This document shows positions 27,199-36,914 of a DNA stretch of 64,000 nt, piece after piece (position 1 is the stretch's first letter; every line of letters begins with the position of its first letter). The translations under genes and the position numbers were made by a program. The notes beneath the pieces are model-generated. The model was not told the DNA's origin. It saw only the letters and a program-made list of their open reading frames with translations, and made no database searches. The stretch comes from Marinicauda pacifica. Lineage in GTDB: Bacteria; Pseudomonadota; Alphaproteobacteria; Caulobacterales; Maricaulaceae. The stretch lies in assembly GCF_004793635.1 (NCBI RefSeq), contig NZ_SRXV01000001.1, positions 434,501 to 498,500 on the forward strand, in the 5' to 3' direction.

Positions 27199-29715
27199 AT
27201 GGATGATGCTCGCCTTTCTTCGATGCTGCCACAGCGGTTTTCCGACTGGTTCGCCTCGCGCGGCTGGGCGCCGCGTGCGCACCAGCTGGAGATGATCGAG
27301 GCGGCCGGGCGCGGTGAGGACGCCTTGCTGATCGCGCCGACCGGGGGCGGCAAGACGCTGGGCGGTTTCCTGCCGAGCCTTGTCGATCTGGCCGGGCGCG
27401 TGGAGGGGCAGGGCCGCGACCGGCCCTACCGGCTGCATACTTTGTATATTTCGCCGCTCAAGGCGCTGTCCCAGGATGTGGCGCGCAATCTGATGACGCC
27501 CGTGGAGGAGATGGGGCTGGCCCTGCGCATCGAGACGCGCACTGGCGACACGCCGCAATCGAAACGCGCGCGACAGCGTCAGCGGCCACCCGACATTCTA
27601 CTGACAACACCCGAGCAAGTGGCACTGTTTGCCGCACAGGAAAACGGGGAGGCCTTCTTTGCCGACCTGCAGGCCGTCATTATCGACGAAGTTCATGCAT
27701 TGGCGCCGGGAAAGCGGGGCGACCTGCTGGCGCTCGGCCTGGCGGCCATTGCGAATTATGCGCCTGCCGCGCGCCGCGTCGGTCTGTCGGCGACGGTCAA
27801 GGACGTGGACGGTCACGCGCGCTGGCTTGCCCGGCAGAGTGAGGCAGAGCCGCGGTTTGCTACCGTGATTACCGGTAGTGCGGGGGCATCTCCGCAGGTC
27901 GACATCCTGACGCCGGATGACCGGATCCCCTGGGCGGGCCATTCGGGCAAGCATGCGCTGTCGGCCGTTTACGCCCAGCTCAAGGACGCGCGCCTGTCGC
28001 TGATCTTTGTCAACACACGCTCCCAGGCCGAGATGATCTTTCAGGGCCTGTGGTCGATCAATGACGACAACCTGCCCATCGCGCTTCACCACGGCAGTCT
28101 GAGCGTCGAGCAGCGCCGGAAGGTGGAAGGCGCGATGGCGGCTGGCGCGCTCAAGGCGGTGGTGTGCACCTCCACCCTCGATCTCGGAATTGACTGGGGC
28201 GATGTGGACCTGGTGCTGCAGATGGGCGCGCCCAAGGGCTCAGCGCGCCTCATCCAGCGGCTTGGCCGGGCCAATCACCGTCTGGACGAAGCATCGCGCG
28301 CCGTTCTGGTGCCGACCAACCGGTTCGAGCATCTTGAATGCATGGCGGCTCGCGAAGCGGTCGCGGAGAAGACGCTCGACGGCGAGCCGTTGCGCGCCGG
28401 CGCACTCGATGTGTTGGCCCAGCACGTGATGGGGCGAGCCTGCGGCGACCCCTTCCTGCCCGACGCGCTTTATCGCGAGGTGACGTCGGCGGCGCCATAC
28501 GCCCATCTGCATCGCGAGACGTTCGACCGGGTCGTGGAGTTCGTTGCGAGCGGGGGCTATGCGCTGGCGAGCTATGACCGGTTCCGCCGCATCGTGGTCT
28601 CGCGATCCGATGGCCGGTACCGGGCGCGCAACCGCGACGTGGCTCAACGCCATCGAATGAATATCGGGGCGATCGTGGAAAGCCCGATGCTCAATGTCAG
28701 GCTGGTCGCGCCCGGCTCCTCGGCGTCGAACCACGCCCGGGGCGGCCGGCAACTCGGCCAGGTGGAGGAGTGGTTCGCCGATCAGCTGAGTCCCGGCGAC
28801 ACCTTCCTGTTCGCCGGTCAGATCCTGCGCTTCGAAGGTGTCACCGTCAGCGAATGCCTGGTCAGCCGGTCTGCCGCCGATACGCCCAAAGTGCCCAGCT
28901 GGAATGGCGGCAAGTTCCCCTTGTCGACCTATCTGGCCTCGCGGGTGCGCGATCTGGTGCACGATCCAGAGCGCTGGGGTGCACTGCCGGTTCCGATCCG
29001 CCAATGGCTCGGCCTGCAGAAGCTGAAGTCCCGATTGCCTGCGCCCGACCGGCTGCTGGTGGAGACCTTTCCGCGCGGCAACCGCTATTACCTGGTCTGC
29101 TACCCGTTCGAGGGCCGGCTGGCCCACCAGACGCTCGGCATGTTGTTGACGCGGCGGCTGGAGCGGGCAGGGCTGAAGCCCCTGGGCTTCGTGGCCAACG
29201 AGTATGCGCTCTCGGTCTGGGCATTGGAGGATATGTCCGGTGTCGATATGGGCGCGCTGTTCGACGAGGACATGCTGGGCGACGATCTCGATGCCTGGCT
29301 TGCCGAGAGCGCGTTGATGAAACGAACCTTCCGCACCTGCGCGGTGATTGCGGGCCTGATCGAGCGCCGGTTTCCGGGGCAGGAGAAGACGGGCCGGCAG
29401 GTCACGTTCTCAGCCGACCTGATCTATAACGTGCTGCGCGAGCACGAGCCCGATCACATTCTGCTTCAGGCCGCCTGGGAGGATGCCGGGTCGGGCCTGC
29501 TGGACATTCGCCGGCTGTCGGACGCGTTGCGACGCGTGGCGGGGCGGATCGATCACGTTGCGCTGGAGCGCATCTCCCCTCTTGCCGTGCCGGTGATGCT
29601 GGAGATCGGGCGCGAGCCGGTTGCGGGGGCAGCTCAGGACGCGGTCCTTGAAGAGGCAGGCGCAGATATCATCGCCGAGGCGATGGCTGTGGACAATCCC
29701 GCTTTCGGGCGCTGA
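27199..29715 (+). CDS. Lhr-like DEXH-box ATP-dependent helicase, ligase-associated type
   Basis: An 838-residue superfamily 2 helicase. Motif I is APTGGGKT, motif II DEVH (in VIIDEVHALAPGKRG), motif III GLSATVKD, and motifs V/VI are STLDLGIDWGDVDLV and QRLGRANHR. A long C-terminal region (450-838) has the winged-helix/beta-barrel core found in Lhr. Length and motifs fit the ligase-associated DNA damage response helicases. In many genomes these sit next to an ATP-dependent DNA ligase and exonuclease; here the neighbours are a peptidase and a MerR regulator gene. The ATG at 27199 starts MDDARLSSMLPQRF; earlier in-frame codons overlap the divergent promoter region. Confidence 0.85.
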   Translation: MDDARLSSMLPQRFSDWFASRGWAPRAHQLEMIEAAGRGEDALLIAPTGGGKTLGGFLPSLVDLAGRVEGQGRDRPYRLHTLYISPLKALSQDVARNLMTPVEEMGLALRIETRTGDTPQSKRARQRQRPPDILLTTPEQVALFAAQENGEAFFADLQAVIIDEVHALAPGKRGDLLALGLAAIANYAPAARRVGLSATVKDVDGHARWLARQSEAEPRFATVITGSAGASPQVDILTPDDRIPWAGHSGKHALSAVYAQLKDARLSLIFVNTRSQAEMIFQGLWSINDDNLPIALHHGSLSVEQRRKVEGAMAAGALKAVVCTSTLDLGIDWGDVDLVLQMGAPKGSARLIQRLGRANHRLDEASRAVLVPTNRFEHLECMAAREAVAEKTLDGEPLRAGALDVLAQHVMGRACGDPFLPDALYREVTSAAPYAHLHRETFDRVVEFVASGGYALASYDRFRRIVVSRSDGRYRARNRDVAQRHRMNIGAIVESPMLNVRLVAPGSSASNHARGGRQLGQVEEWFADQLSPGDTFLFAGQILRFEGVTVSECLVSRSAADTPKVPSWNGGKFPLSTYLASRVRDLVHDPERWGALPVPIRQWLGLQKLKSRLPAPDRLLVETFPRGNRYYLVCYPFEGRLAHQTLGMLLTRRLERAGLKPLGFVANEYALSVWALEDMSGVDMGALFDEDMLGDDLDAWLAESALMKRTFRTCAVIAGLIERRFPGQEKTGRQVTFSADLIYNVLREHEPDHILLQAAWEDAGSGLLDIRRLSDALRRVAGRIDHVALERISPLAVPVMLEIGREPVAGAAQDAVLEEAGADIIAEAMAVDNPAFGR

Positions 29716-29747
29716 ATCAGGACGTTGCGAGGCGAGGCAATATTGAC

Positions 29748-29765
29748 GTTGACGTGAACGTCAAC
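29748..29765. promoter_or_regulatory. Perfect 8-2-8 palindrome, probable operator of the MerR/LiuR-type regulator
   Basis: GTTGACGT-GA-ACGTCAAC is an exact inverted repeat ending 19 bp before the ATG of the MerR-family gene, with an additional overlapping TTGACG direct repeat at 29743-29754. ACGT-rich palindromes are the reported type of LiuR sites in proteobacteria. It probably mediates autoregulation and control of the genes downstream. Confidence 0.6.
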
Positions 29766-29784
29766 TTGCCCCACCGTGCCGGCC

Positions 29785-30267
29785 ATGATCCAGCCTGCCG
29801 GACCCGATGCACTCTTCTCGATCCGCGACCTGGCGGAGACGTTCGACGTCACGCCCAGGACGTTGCGCTTCTATGAGCAGAAGGGTTTGCTGACGCCCAA
29901 GCGGCGTGGCTCGACCCGGCTCTATACCGCCGCAGACCGGGCCCGGCTTGTCCTGATCCTGCGCGGCAAGCGGGTCGGGTTCTCGCTCGATGAAATCAAG
30001 GAGATGCTCGACCTCGAAGCGCTGGATTCGCGCGGGACGGCCCATCTTGAAAATTCGTTGAACCGGTTCCGGGAGCGTATCGGCATTCTCAAGCGCCAGC
30101 GCGACGATCTGGAAGAGGCGCTGGCCGAACTTCGCGCCGGGTGCAGCTGGATAGAAGATCGCCTGGCCAATCGTGAACCGCCTGAAGACATCAAACGCCG
30201 CGCGCGTGCTTTCGAACTGCTCGCCGCGGCCCGCCTGACCCCTTGGACGGGAAGTTCACCCGAATAG
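29785..30267 (+). CDS. MerR-family transcriptional regulator of acyl-CoA metabolism (LiuR-like)
   Basis: 160 residues from the ATG at 29785 (a GTG at 29776 is also in frame). The N-terminal winged helix is typical of MerR: FSIRDLAETFDVTPRTLRFYEQKGLL, then RGSTRLYTAADRARL. A coiled-coil (about 85-125) follows, and the C-terminal part has no metal-binding cysteine pair, only a single C near residue 121. It precedes two acyl-CoA dehydrogenase genes, thiolase and FadB-like genes on the same strand, and so likely senses an acyl-CoA and controls beta-oxidation. A palindromic operator sits upstream. Confidence 0.8.
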   Translation: MIQPAGPDALFSIRDLAETFDVTPRTLRFYEQKGLLTPKRRGSTRLYTAADRARLVLILRGKRVGFSLDEIKEMLDLEALDSRGTAHLENSLNRFRERIGILKRQRDDLEEALAELRAGCSWIEDRLANREPPEDIKRRARAFELLAAARLTPWTGSSPE

Positions 30268-30322
30268 ATTCGAGCGTATCGCTCACCCACGCACACACCC
30301 AACGTCCGGAGTTTTGAGACCC

Positions 30323-32113
30323 ATGCCCAGCTATCGCGCGCCCCTTCGCGACCATCGCTTCGTCCTCAACGAGCTGCTGAACGTCCAGCAGTACAACAAT
30401 ATCGAGGGCTTCTCCGAAGCGACGCCCGACATCATCGACGCCGTGCTCGAAGAGGGCGGCAAGTTCTGCGAAAACGTGCTCTACCCGCTCAACAAGGTGG
30501 GCGACCGCCAGGGATGCAAACTGAAGAGCGACGGCGAAGTCGAAGTCCCGGAAGGCTTTGCCGACGCCTATACGCAGTTCACCGAGGGCGGCTGGACGGC
30601 GATTTCCGGCGACCCCAAATATGGCGGCCAGGGCCTGCCGGAATATGTCGGCCTGGCCATGGGGGAGATGATCACGTCCTCCAACATGGCATTCGGCATG
30701 TATCCGGGTCTGACTGGCGGCGCGGCGCGCGCGCTGCATGCCGGCGGCACGGATGAGCAGAAAGAACTCTACCTGCCGAAGATGATCACGGGCGAGTGGT
30801 CGGGCACGATGAACCTGACCGAGCCCCATTGCGGCACCGATCTGGGCATGCTGCGCACCAAGGCCGTGCCCAATGGCGACGGCAGCTACGCGATCACCGG
30901 CCAGAAAATCTGGATCTCGGCCGGCGAACACCCGATGAGCAAGAATATCGTTCACCTGGTGCTGGCCCGCATCGAGGGCGCGCCCGAAGGTGTGAAGGGA
31001 ATCTCCCTCTTCGTGGTCCCCAAATTCCTGCCGGACGAAAACGGAGAGCCGGGCGAGCGCAACGACCTCCAGTGCGGCGGCCTGGAAGAGAAGATGGGCA
31101 TTCACGGCAATGCCACCTGCGTCATGAATTACGATGGCGCGAAGGGCTGGCTCGTCGGCGAGGAACACAAGGGCCTCAAGATCATGTTCATCATGATGAA
31201 CGAGGCGCGCCTGGGCGTCGGCCTGCAAGGGATGGCACTGGCCGAGACCGCGTACCAATACTCGGTCGATTTCGCCCGGGACCGCCTTCAAGGCCGCTCC
31301 CTGACCGGACCGAAAAATCCCGACGGGCCGGCCGATCCGATCATCGTGCACCCTGATGTGCGCCGCATGCTGCTCGATCAGAAAGCCTTCGTGGAAGGCG
31401 CCCGCGCGCTCACGCTGTGGACTGCGCTGCAAGGCGATCTGGAACAGAAGCACCCCGAGGAGGAGGTCCGCGAAAAGGCCGGCGACTACATGGCGCTGCT
31501 GACCCCCATCATCAAATCCTACCTGACAGAGAAGGGGTATGAGTCCGTCTCCCAGGGCCTGCAGGTGCATGGCGGTTCGGGCTTTACCGCCGAATGGGGC
31601 ATTGAGCAGACGCTGCGCGATGCGCGCATCACCCTGATCTATGAGGGCACGAACGGGATTCAGGCGCTCGACCTGGTCGGCCGCAAGCTGGCCATGAAGG
31701 GCATGCGCCCGATCAACACCTTCTTTGCCGAGCTGGATGCCTTCGTGGCCGAAAACCAAGGCAGCGGCGATCTCGAGCCCTTCGTAAAGGGGCTCGCGGA
31801 AACCAAGGCCAAGCTTCAAAAAGCCACCAGCTGGCTGGTCGAGAAAGGACTTGAGAATTTCGACAATGCCGGTGCGGCATCGAGCGAGTATCTCAACCTG
31901 TTCGGCCTGACCTGCTTTGCCTACATGTGGGCGAAGATGGCCAAGGTCTCGTTGGCAAAGCTGGAAGAGGGCTCAAGCGACCCGATCTATGAGTCCAAGA
32001 TGAAGACCGGCCGCTACTTCCTTGCGCGCTGGCTGCCGCAGGCCGACATGCATCTCGCGCGCATCGAAGCGGGCGCGGAGCCGCTCATGGCGCTCGAAGC
32101 CGAGGCCTTCTAG
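30323..32113 (+). CDS. Acyl-CoA dehydrogenase, long FadE-type with C-terminal domain
   Basis: 596 residues, longer than a standard acyl-CoA dehydrogenase. The N-terminus (PSYRAPLRDHRFVLNELL) and C-terminal extension (about 460-596) are typical of the family also annotated as DmdC (methylmercaptopropionyl-CoA dehydrogenase). FAD-binding signatures include MNLTEPHCGTDLG and KIWISAGEH. The catalytic base is E441 in IYEGTNGIQ. It introduces the 2,3 double bond of acyl-CoA in beta-oxidation. ATG at 30323 chosen; the frame also has a TTG 9 nt upstream. Substrate chain length, or a sulfur substrate, cannot be told from sequence. Confidence 0.85.
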   Translation: MPSYRAPLRDHRFVLNELLNVQQYNNIEGFSEATPDIIDAVLEEGGKFCENVLYPLNKVGDRQGCKLKSDGEVEVPEGFADAYTQFTEGGWTAISGDPKYGGQGLPEYVGLAMGEMITSSNMAFGMYPGLTGGAARALHAGGTDEQKELYLPKMITGEWSGTMNLTEPHCGTDLGMLRTKAVPNGDGSYAITGQKIWISAGEHPMSKNIVHLVLARIEGAPEGVKGISLFVVPKFLPDENGEPGERNDLQCGGLEEKMGIHGNATCVMNYDGAKGWLVGEEHKGLKIMFIMMNEARLGVGLQGMALAETAYQYSVDFARDRLQGRSLTGPKNPDGPADPIIVHPDVRRMLLDQKAFVEGARALTLWTALQGDLEQKHPEEEVREKAGDYMALLTPIIKSYLTEKGYESVSQGLQVHGGSGFTAEWGIEQTLRDARITLIYEGTNGIQALDLVGRKLAMKGMRPINTFFAELDAFVAENQGSGDLEPFVKGLAETKAKLQKATSWLVEKGLENFDNAGAASSEYLNLFGLTCFAYMWAKMAKVSLAKLEEGSSDPIYESKMKTGRYFLARWLPQADMHLARIEAGAEPLMALEAEAF

Positions 32114-32240
32114 CACCTGATCCCTGTCTCGCCTGCGGCTCTGGCCGCGGGCGAGGCTGCTTTCAGAAGTCGGTCCGCCAGCAAAGCCCAAGACGGGCAA
32201 GGGCAGGTCAGGCCGCTCAATCGACAGTAGGAGACACACG

Positions 32241-33407
32241 ATGAACGCCCAGGTTCTGCAGACCGCGAAACCCGACTGGCTCGACCAGGAAGACGTGAAC
32301 ATGTACGACCACGCCGTGCGTGGCTTCCTGACCAAGGAATGCCTGCCCCACGGAGATCGCTGGGAGAAGGAAGGCCAGGTCGACCGGGAAATCTGGAACA
32401 AGGGCGGCGAGGCCGGTCTGCTGTGCCCGGCGGCGCCGGAGGAATACGGCGGCGCGGGCGGCGACTGGCGCCATGACTACGTGTTCCACATGGCCGTCTC
32501 CGAACTGGGTATCGACGGCTGGGGCGCAAGCCTGCATAATTCCATCGTCGGCCCCTATGTGTGGCATTACGGCTCGGAAGAGCAGAAGCAGCGCATCATT
32601 CCGAAGATGATCTCCGGCGAGTATGTCGGCGCGATCGCGATGACCGAGCCGGGCGCAGGCTCCGACCTGCAGGGTGTGAAGACCACGGCCGTCAAGGACG
32701 GCAACGGGTACCGCATCAACGGGTCGAAGACCTTCATCACCAATGGCGGCACGGCCAATCTGATCGTGGTCGTAGCCAAGACCGACCCGAAAGCCGGTGC
32801 GAAGGGCACCTCGCTCTTCCTGGTGGAGACCGACAATGCCGAAGGCTTCCGCCGCGGGCGCAATCTCGACAAGGTCGGCTTGAAGGCGCAGGATACCGCA
32901 GAGCTCTTTTTCGAAGACATGTGGGTGCCCGCCGACGCGCTTCTGGGCGATGAGGAGGGCCGCGGCTTCATCCAGCTTATGGAGCAGCTCCCCCAGGAAC
33001 GCCTGCAGATCGCCGTCCAGGGTGTCGGCATGATGAAGCGCGCGCTCAACGAGACGATCGCCTACGTCAAGGAGCGCCAGGCGTTCGGCAAGCCTGTGAT
33101 GGCTTTCCAGAACACGCAGTTCAAGCTGGCCGAGCTCAAGACAAAGGCGACCATCGCCGAGGTCTTCTGCCAGTACTGCTCCGATCTGCTGATCAAGGGT
33201 CAGCTCGATGCCTCGACCGCATCCATGGCGAAATACTGGGTCACCGATATCCAGTGCGAGCTGGTGGACGAATGCGTGCAGCTGCACGGCGGCTACGGCT
33301 TCATGAACGAATACCCGATCGCGCGCATGTGGCGCGACGCCCGGGTGCAACGCATTTACGGCGGCACGAACGAGATCATGAAACTGCTGATTTCGCGCAC
33401 GCTTTAA
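32241..33407 (+). CDS. Acyl-CoA dehydrogenase, long-chain/isovaleryl-type active site
   Basis: 388 residues, standard length. FAD and substrate motifs are AMTEPGAGSDLQG and TFITNGG. The usual C-terminal catalytic position reads IYGGTNEIMK, with Gly instead of Glu; the base is instead the glutamate in ALNETIAYVKERQAFG (E271), as in long-chain and isovaleryl-CoA dehydrogenases. A clear GTAGGAG lies upstream of the ATG. A 127-bp gap separates it from the first dehydrogenase gene, and it is 36 bp from the thiolase gene, suggesting co-transcription with fadA-fadB. Confidence 0.88.
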   Translation: MNAQVLQTAKPDWLDQEDVNMYDHAVRGFLTKECLPHGDRWEKEGQVDREIWNKGGEAGLLCPAAPEEYGGAGGDWRHDYVFHMAVSELGIDGWGASLHNSIVGPYVWHYGSEEQKQRIIPKMISGEYVGAIAMTEPGAGSDLQGVKTTAVKDGNGYRINGSKTFITNGGTANLIVVVAKTDPKAGAKGTSLFLVETDNAEGFRRGRNLDKVGLKAQDTAELFFEDMWVPADALLGDEEGRGFIQLMEQLPQERLQIAVQGVGMMKRALNETIAYVKERQAFGKPVMAFQNTQFKLAELKTKATIAEVFCQYCSDLLIKGQLDASTASMAKYWVTDIQCELVDECVQLHGGYGFMNEYPIARMWRDARVQRIYGGTNEIMKLLISRTL

Positions 33408-33443
33408 GACACTCGAATCCAGGTCAAACCGGAGGATCCCCTC

Positions 33444-34652
33444 ATGACTGAAGCTTACATCTACGACTCCGTGCGCACGCCGCGCGGCAAAGGCAAGAAG
33501 AACGGTTCGCTGCACGAGGTGACGGCTCTCCAGCTGGCGACCCAGCAGCTTGAGGCGATCCGCGATCGCAACAACCTGGATACGAACTTCGTCGACGACG
33601 TGATTCTGGGCTGCGTCAGCCCGGTTGGCGAGCAGGGCGCGAACATCGCCCGGGCTGCCGCGCTGAACGCCAAGTACGCCGAGACCGCATCCGGTTTCCA
33701 GGTCAACCGTTTCTGCGCCTCGGGCCTGGAAGCAACCAACCTGGCCGCAGCCAAGGTGATGTCGGGTGAAGCCGACATGGCGATCGGCGGCGGCGTCGAA
33801 GCGATGAGCCGCGTGCCGATGGGCAGCGATGGCGGCGCCATGGTGGTCGATCCGGAAATGGCATTTGACCACTATTTCGTGCCGCAGGGCGTCTCGGCCG
33901 ACCTGATCGCGTCCAAATACGGCTATTCACGCAGCGACGTGGATGCCTACGCGATGGAATCGCAGAAGCGCGCGAAGAAAGCCTGGGATGAGAAGCGCTT
34001 CGAAAAGTCGATCGTGGCGGTGAAGAACCAGCTCGGCCTGGTCCAGCTCGACCATGACGAGCACATGCGCCCCGAAACCGACATGCAGTCGCTGGGCAGC
34101 CTGAAGCCCAGCTTCAAGGACCTTTCCGCCTTTGTCGGTCTCGACAAGGTCGCGATCCAGAAATATCCCGAAGTCGAGCGCATCGAGTTCGTCCATCATG
34201 CGGGCAATTCGTCGGGCATCGTGGACGGTGCCGCCGCCATCCTCGTCGGCTCGAAAGAGATGGGCGAGAAGCTCGGCCTGAAACCGCGCGCGCGGATCCG
34301 GGCCATGGCCTCGATCGGGTCTGAGCCGACCATCATGCTGACCGGTCCGGCCCCGTCGGCCCGCAAGGCGCTCAAGAAGGCCGGCATGAGCCCGGACGAT
34401 ATCGATCTCTATGAAATGAACGAAGCCTTTGCGGCCGTCGTCCTGCGCTTCATGGAAGATCTTGGCGTCGACCACTCCAAGACCAACGTGAATGGCGGCG
34501 CCATCGCCATGGGCCACCCGCTGGGCGCGACCGGGGCGATGATCCTGGGCACCGTGCTCGACGAGCTGGAGCGCACCGGCAAGGGCGTCGGCCTGGCCAC
34601 GCTGTGCGTCGGCGGCGGCATGGGCACCGCGACCATCATCGAGCGCCTTTAA
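33444..34652 (+). CDS. fadA: Acetyl-CoA C-acyltransferase (3-ketoacyl-CoA thiolase)
   Basis: 402 residues. It cleaves 3-ketoacyl-CoA with CoA, the last step of beta-oxidation. The nucleophilic cysteine is C91 in [27 protein letters not shown] supplies the active-site histidine, and LCVGGGMG the second cysteine near the C-terminus. GGAGGATCCCCTC precedes the ATG. It is followed at 18 bp by the bifunctional hydratase/dehydrogenase gene, with which it should form the trifunctional complex. Confidence 0.93.
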   Translation: MTEAYIYDSVRTPRGKGKKNGSLHEVTALQLATQQLEAIRDRNNLDTNFVDDVILGCVSPVGEQGANIARAAALNAKYAETASGFQVNRFCASGLEATNLAAAKVMSGEADMAIGGGVEAMSRVPMGSDGGAMVVDPEMAFDHYFVPQGVSADLIASKYGYSRSDVDAYAMESQKRAKKAWDEKRFEKSIVAVKNQLGLVQLDHDEHMRPETDMQSLGSLKPSFKDLSAFVGLDKVAIQKYPEVERIEFVHHAGNSSGIVDGAAAILVGSKEMGEKLGLKPRARIRAMASIGSEPTIMLTGPAPSARKALKKAGMSPDDIDLYEMNEAFAAVVLRFMEDLGVDHSKTNVNGGAIAMGHPLGATGAMILGTVLDELERTGKGVGLATLCVGGGMGTATIIERL

Positions 34653-34670
34653 GCTAAGGGATTTGAGATC

Positions 34671-36869
34671 ATGAGCTACACACACTTCAAATTTGAAACC
34701 GATGCCGACGGCATCGCTCTGATCACCTTCGACAGCCCGAACGTCTCGATGAACGTCCTGTCGAACAAGGTGATGGAAGAACTCGGCCAGATCGTCGAGA
34801 AAATCTCGTCCGACGACGCCATCAAGGGCGCCGTGATCACGAGCGGCAAGAAGGCGTTCTGTGCGGGCGCTGACCTGTCCGAACTCGGCGGCGGCATGGC
34901 GGAGCTGGAAGGCCTGTCGGAAACCGAAGCCAAGCAGAAGTTGTTCGACACCGCTTTCCTGCTCAACACCAAGCTGCGCGAGCTGGAAACCTGCGGCAAG
35001 CCGATTGCCGCGGCGATCAACGGCCTGGCGCTGGGCGGCGGGTTCGAGGTCACGCTGGCCTGCCACTACCGGGTCATGGCGAACGATACCGGTGCGAAGC
35101 TGGGCCTGCCCGAATCCCTGGTGGGCGTCCTGCCGGGCGGTGGCGGAACGCAGCGCCTGCCGCGTCTGATCGGCGTGATGAATGCCGCCCCGATCATGCT
35201 GCAGGGCAAGCAGTTCGACGCCGACAAGGCCAAGGAACAAGGCGTCGTCCACGAGATCGCGCCCGTGTCTGAAATCGTTGCCAAGGCCAAGGCGCTGGTC
35301 AAGGAAGACAAGCTCGGCGCGAAGCAGCCCTGGGACCAGGACAAGTTCAAGATCCCGGGCGGGGGGCCTTACCATCCCGCCGGAATGCAGGTTTTCGCCG
35401 GCGCATCCCCGATGCTCCTGAAGGAAACCTACGCCAACTATCCGGCACAGCGTTACATCCTGTCCTGCGTCTACGAAGGTCTGCAGGTCCCGATGGATGC
35501 CGCGCTGCGCATCGAGAGCCGTTACTTCACCAAGCTGCTGATGCGTCCGGAAAGCCGGAACATGATCCGCTCTCTCTTCCTGTCCAAGCAGGCGCTTGAG
35601 AAAGGCGTCCGCCGTCCGCAAGGTCAGGACAAGGCCGAGATCAAGAAGATCGGCGTCATCGGCGGCGGCGGCTTCATGGGCGCGGGCATCACCACGGTAT
35701 CGGCCCAGGCCGGCATCGAGGTGGTCGTGCTCGACAAGGACCAGGAAGGCGCCGACAAGGGCAAGCAGCATGCGCTCGATCACTTCGCCAATGGCGTGAA
35801 GCGCGGCAAGCTGACCCAGGAGAAGGCCGATCAGCTCGGCGCGCTCATCACCGCGACCACCGATTATTCCGCGCTGAAAGACGTGGACCTCGTGGTCGAG
35901 GCGGTGTTCGAGGACTCCGATCTGAAAGCCAAGATCTACAAGATGATCGAGGAGCACCTGCCGGAGGGTGCGATCCTCGGCTCGAACACCTCGACCATTC
36001 CGATCACCTCGCTCGCCTCCAGCTCCAAGCGTCCCGAGGAGTTCATCGGCATCCACTTCTTCTCCCCGGTGGAGAAGATGAACCTGGTCGAGCTGATCGT
36101 CGGCGAGAAGACGGGCGACAAGGCGATCAGCCGCGCAATCGACTTCGTGGCCAAGATCAAGAAGACCCCGATTGTCGTGGCCGACACGCGCGGCTTCTAC
36201 GCCAATCGCTGCGTCATGCGCTATATCGAGCAGGGCATGTACATGCTGACCGAAGGCGTGAAGCCGGCCCTGATCGAGAACGCTGCGAAGATGGCCGGCA
36301 TGCCGGTCGGCCCGCTCTCGTTGCAGGACGAGGTCGCCATCGACCTTGGTTACAAGGTGCTGCAGCAGACCAAGAAGGATCTCGGGTCCGAGTTCGAGGA
36401 GACGCCGAACGCCGAAGTCATCGAGAAGATGTACGAGCTCGGCCGCTACGGGCGGAAGAACAAGAAGGGCTTCTACGTCTATTCCGACGAGGGCAAGCGG
36501 CTCTGGGACGAGCTCGATCAGTTCGCTCCGAACGGCAAGCTGCTCGCCGAGCAGCCGAGCGTGCAGGAGATCAAGGATCGCATCCTGTACGCCCAGGCCC
36601 TGGAAGCGGCGCGCACGATGGAAGAAGACATCGTTGCCGATCCGCGCGAGGCCGATGTCGGCTCGATCCTGGGCTGGGGCTTCGCGCCCTATACTGGCGG
36701 TGTGCTGTCCTTCATCGACACGGTGGGTACGGCCGACTTCGTGGCCCGCGCCGACGAGCTGGCGAAGAAGTATGGCAAGCCCTTCGAGGTGCCCCAGCTC
36801 CTGCGCGACATGGCGGCGAAGAAGGAAACCTTCTATGGGCGCTTCGGCGGCGCGAAGGCGGCCGCCTGA
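34671..36869 (+). CDS. fadJ: Bifunctional enoyl-CoA hydratase / 3-hydroxyacyl-CoA dehydrogenase (FadB/FadJ type)
   Basis: 732 residues. The N-terminal crotonase half has FCAGADLSELGG, INGLALGGGFEV and the classical PGGGGTQRLPRL. The middle Rossmann domain starts with IGVIGGGGFMGAGI (about 325-338), and the C-terminal 3-hydroxyacyl-CoA dehydrogenase halves include NTSTIPIT, GIHFFSPVEKMNLVE and FYANRC. It catalyses the two middle steps of beta-oxidation. The order thiolase before the alpha subunit is common in alphaproteobacteria. The choice of FadB or FadJ is not decided by the sequence alone. Confidence 0.92.
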   Translation: MSYTHFKFETDADGIALITFDSPNVSMNVLSNKVMEELGQIVEKISSDDAIKGAVITSGKKAFCAGADLSELGGGMAELEGLSETEAKQKLFDTAFLLNTKLRELETCGKPIAAAINGLALGGGFEVTLACHYRVMANDTGAKLGLPESLVGVLPGGGGTQRLPRLIGVMNAAPIMLQGKQFDADKAKEQGVVHEIAPVSEIVAKAKALVKEDKLGAKQPWDQDKFKIPGGGPYHPAGMQVFAGASPMLLKETYANYPAQRYILSCVYEGLQVPMDAALRIESRYFTKLLMRPESRNMIRSLFLSKQALEKGVRRPQGQDKAEIKKIGVIGGGGFMGAGITTVSAQAGIEVVVLDKDQEGADKGKQHALDHFANGVKRGKLTQEKADQLGALITATTDYSALKDVDLVVEAVFEDSDLKAKIYKMIEEHLPEGAILGSNTSTIPITSLASSSKRPEEFIGIHFFSPVEKMNLVELIVGEKTGDKAISRAIDFVAKIKKTPIVVADTRGFYANRCVMRYIEQGMYMLTEGVKPALIENAAKMAGMPVGPLSLQDEVAIDLGYKVLQQTKKDLGSEFEETPNAEVIEKMYELGRYGRKNKKGFYVYSDEGKRLWDELDQFAPNGKLLAEQPSVQEIKDRILYAQALEAARTMEEDIVADPREADVGSILGWGFAPYTGGVLSFIDTVGTADFVARADELAKKYGKPFEVPQLLRDMAAKKETFYGRFGGAKAAA

Positions 36870-36876
36870 GAAACGT

Positions 36877-36914
36877 GGAGGAGGCTTGACGGGGCTTACC
36901 CCTGAGCCTCCTCC
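36877..36914. terminator. Hairpin between convergent genes
   Basis: GGAGGAGGCT (36877-36886) is perfectly complementary to AGCCTCCTCC (36905-36914), with an inner GGGG-CTTA-CCCC stem (36891-36902). There is no clear T-run, but it covers the end of the minus-strand gene and probably helps terminate or stabilise both transcripts. Confidence 0.5.
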
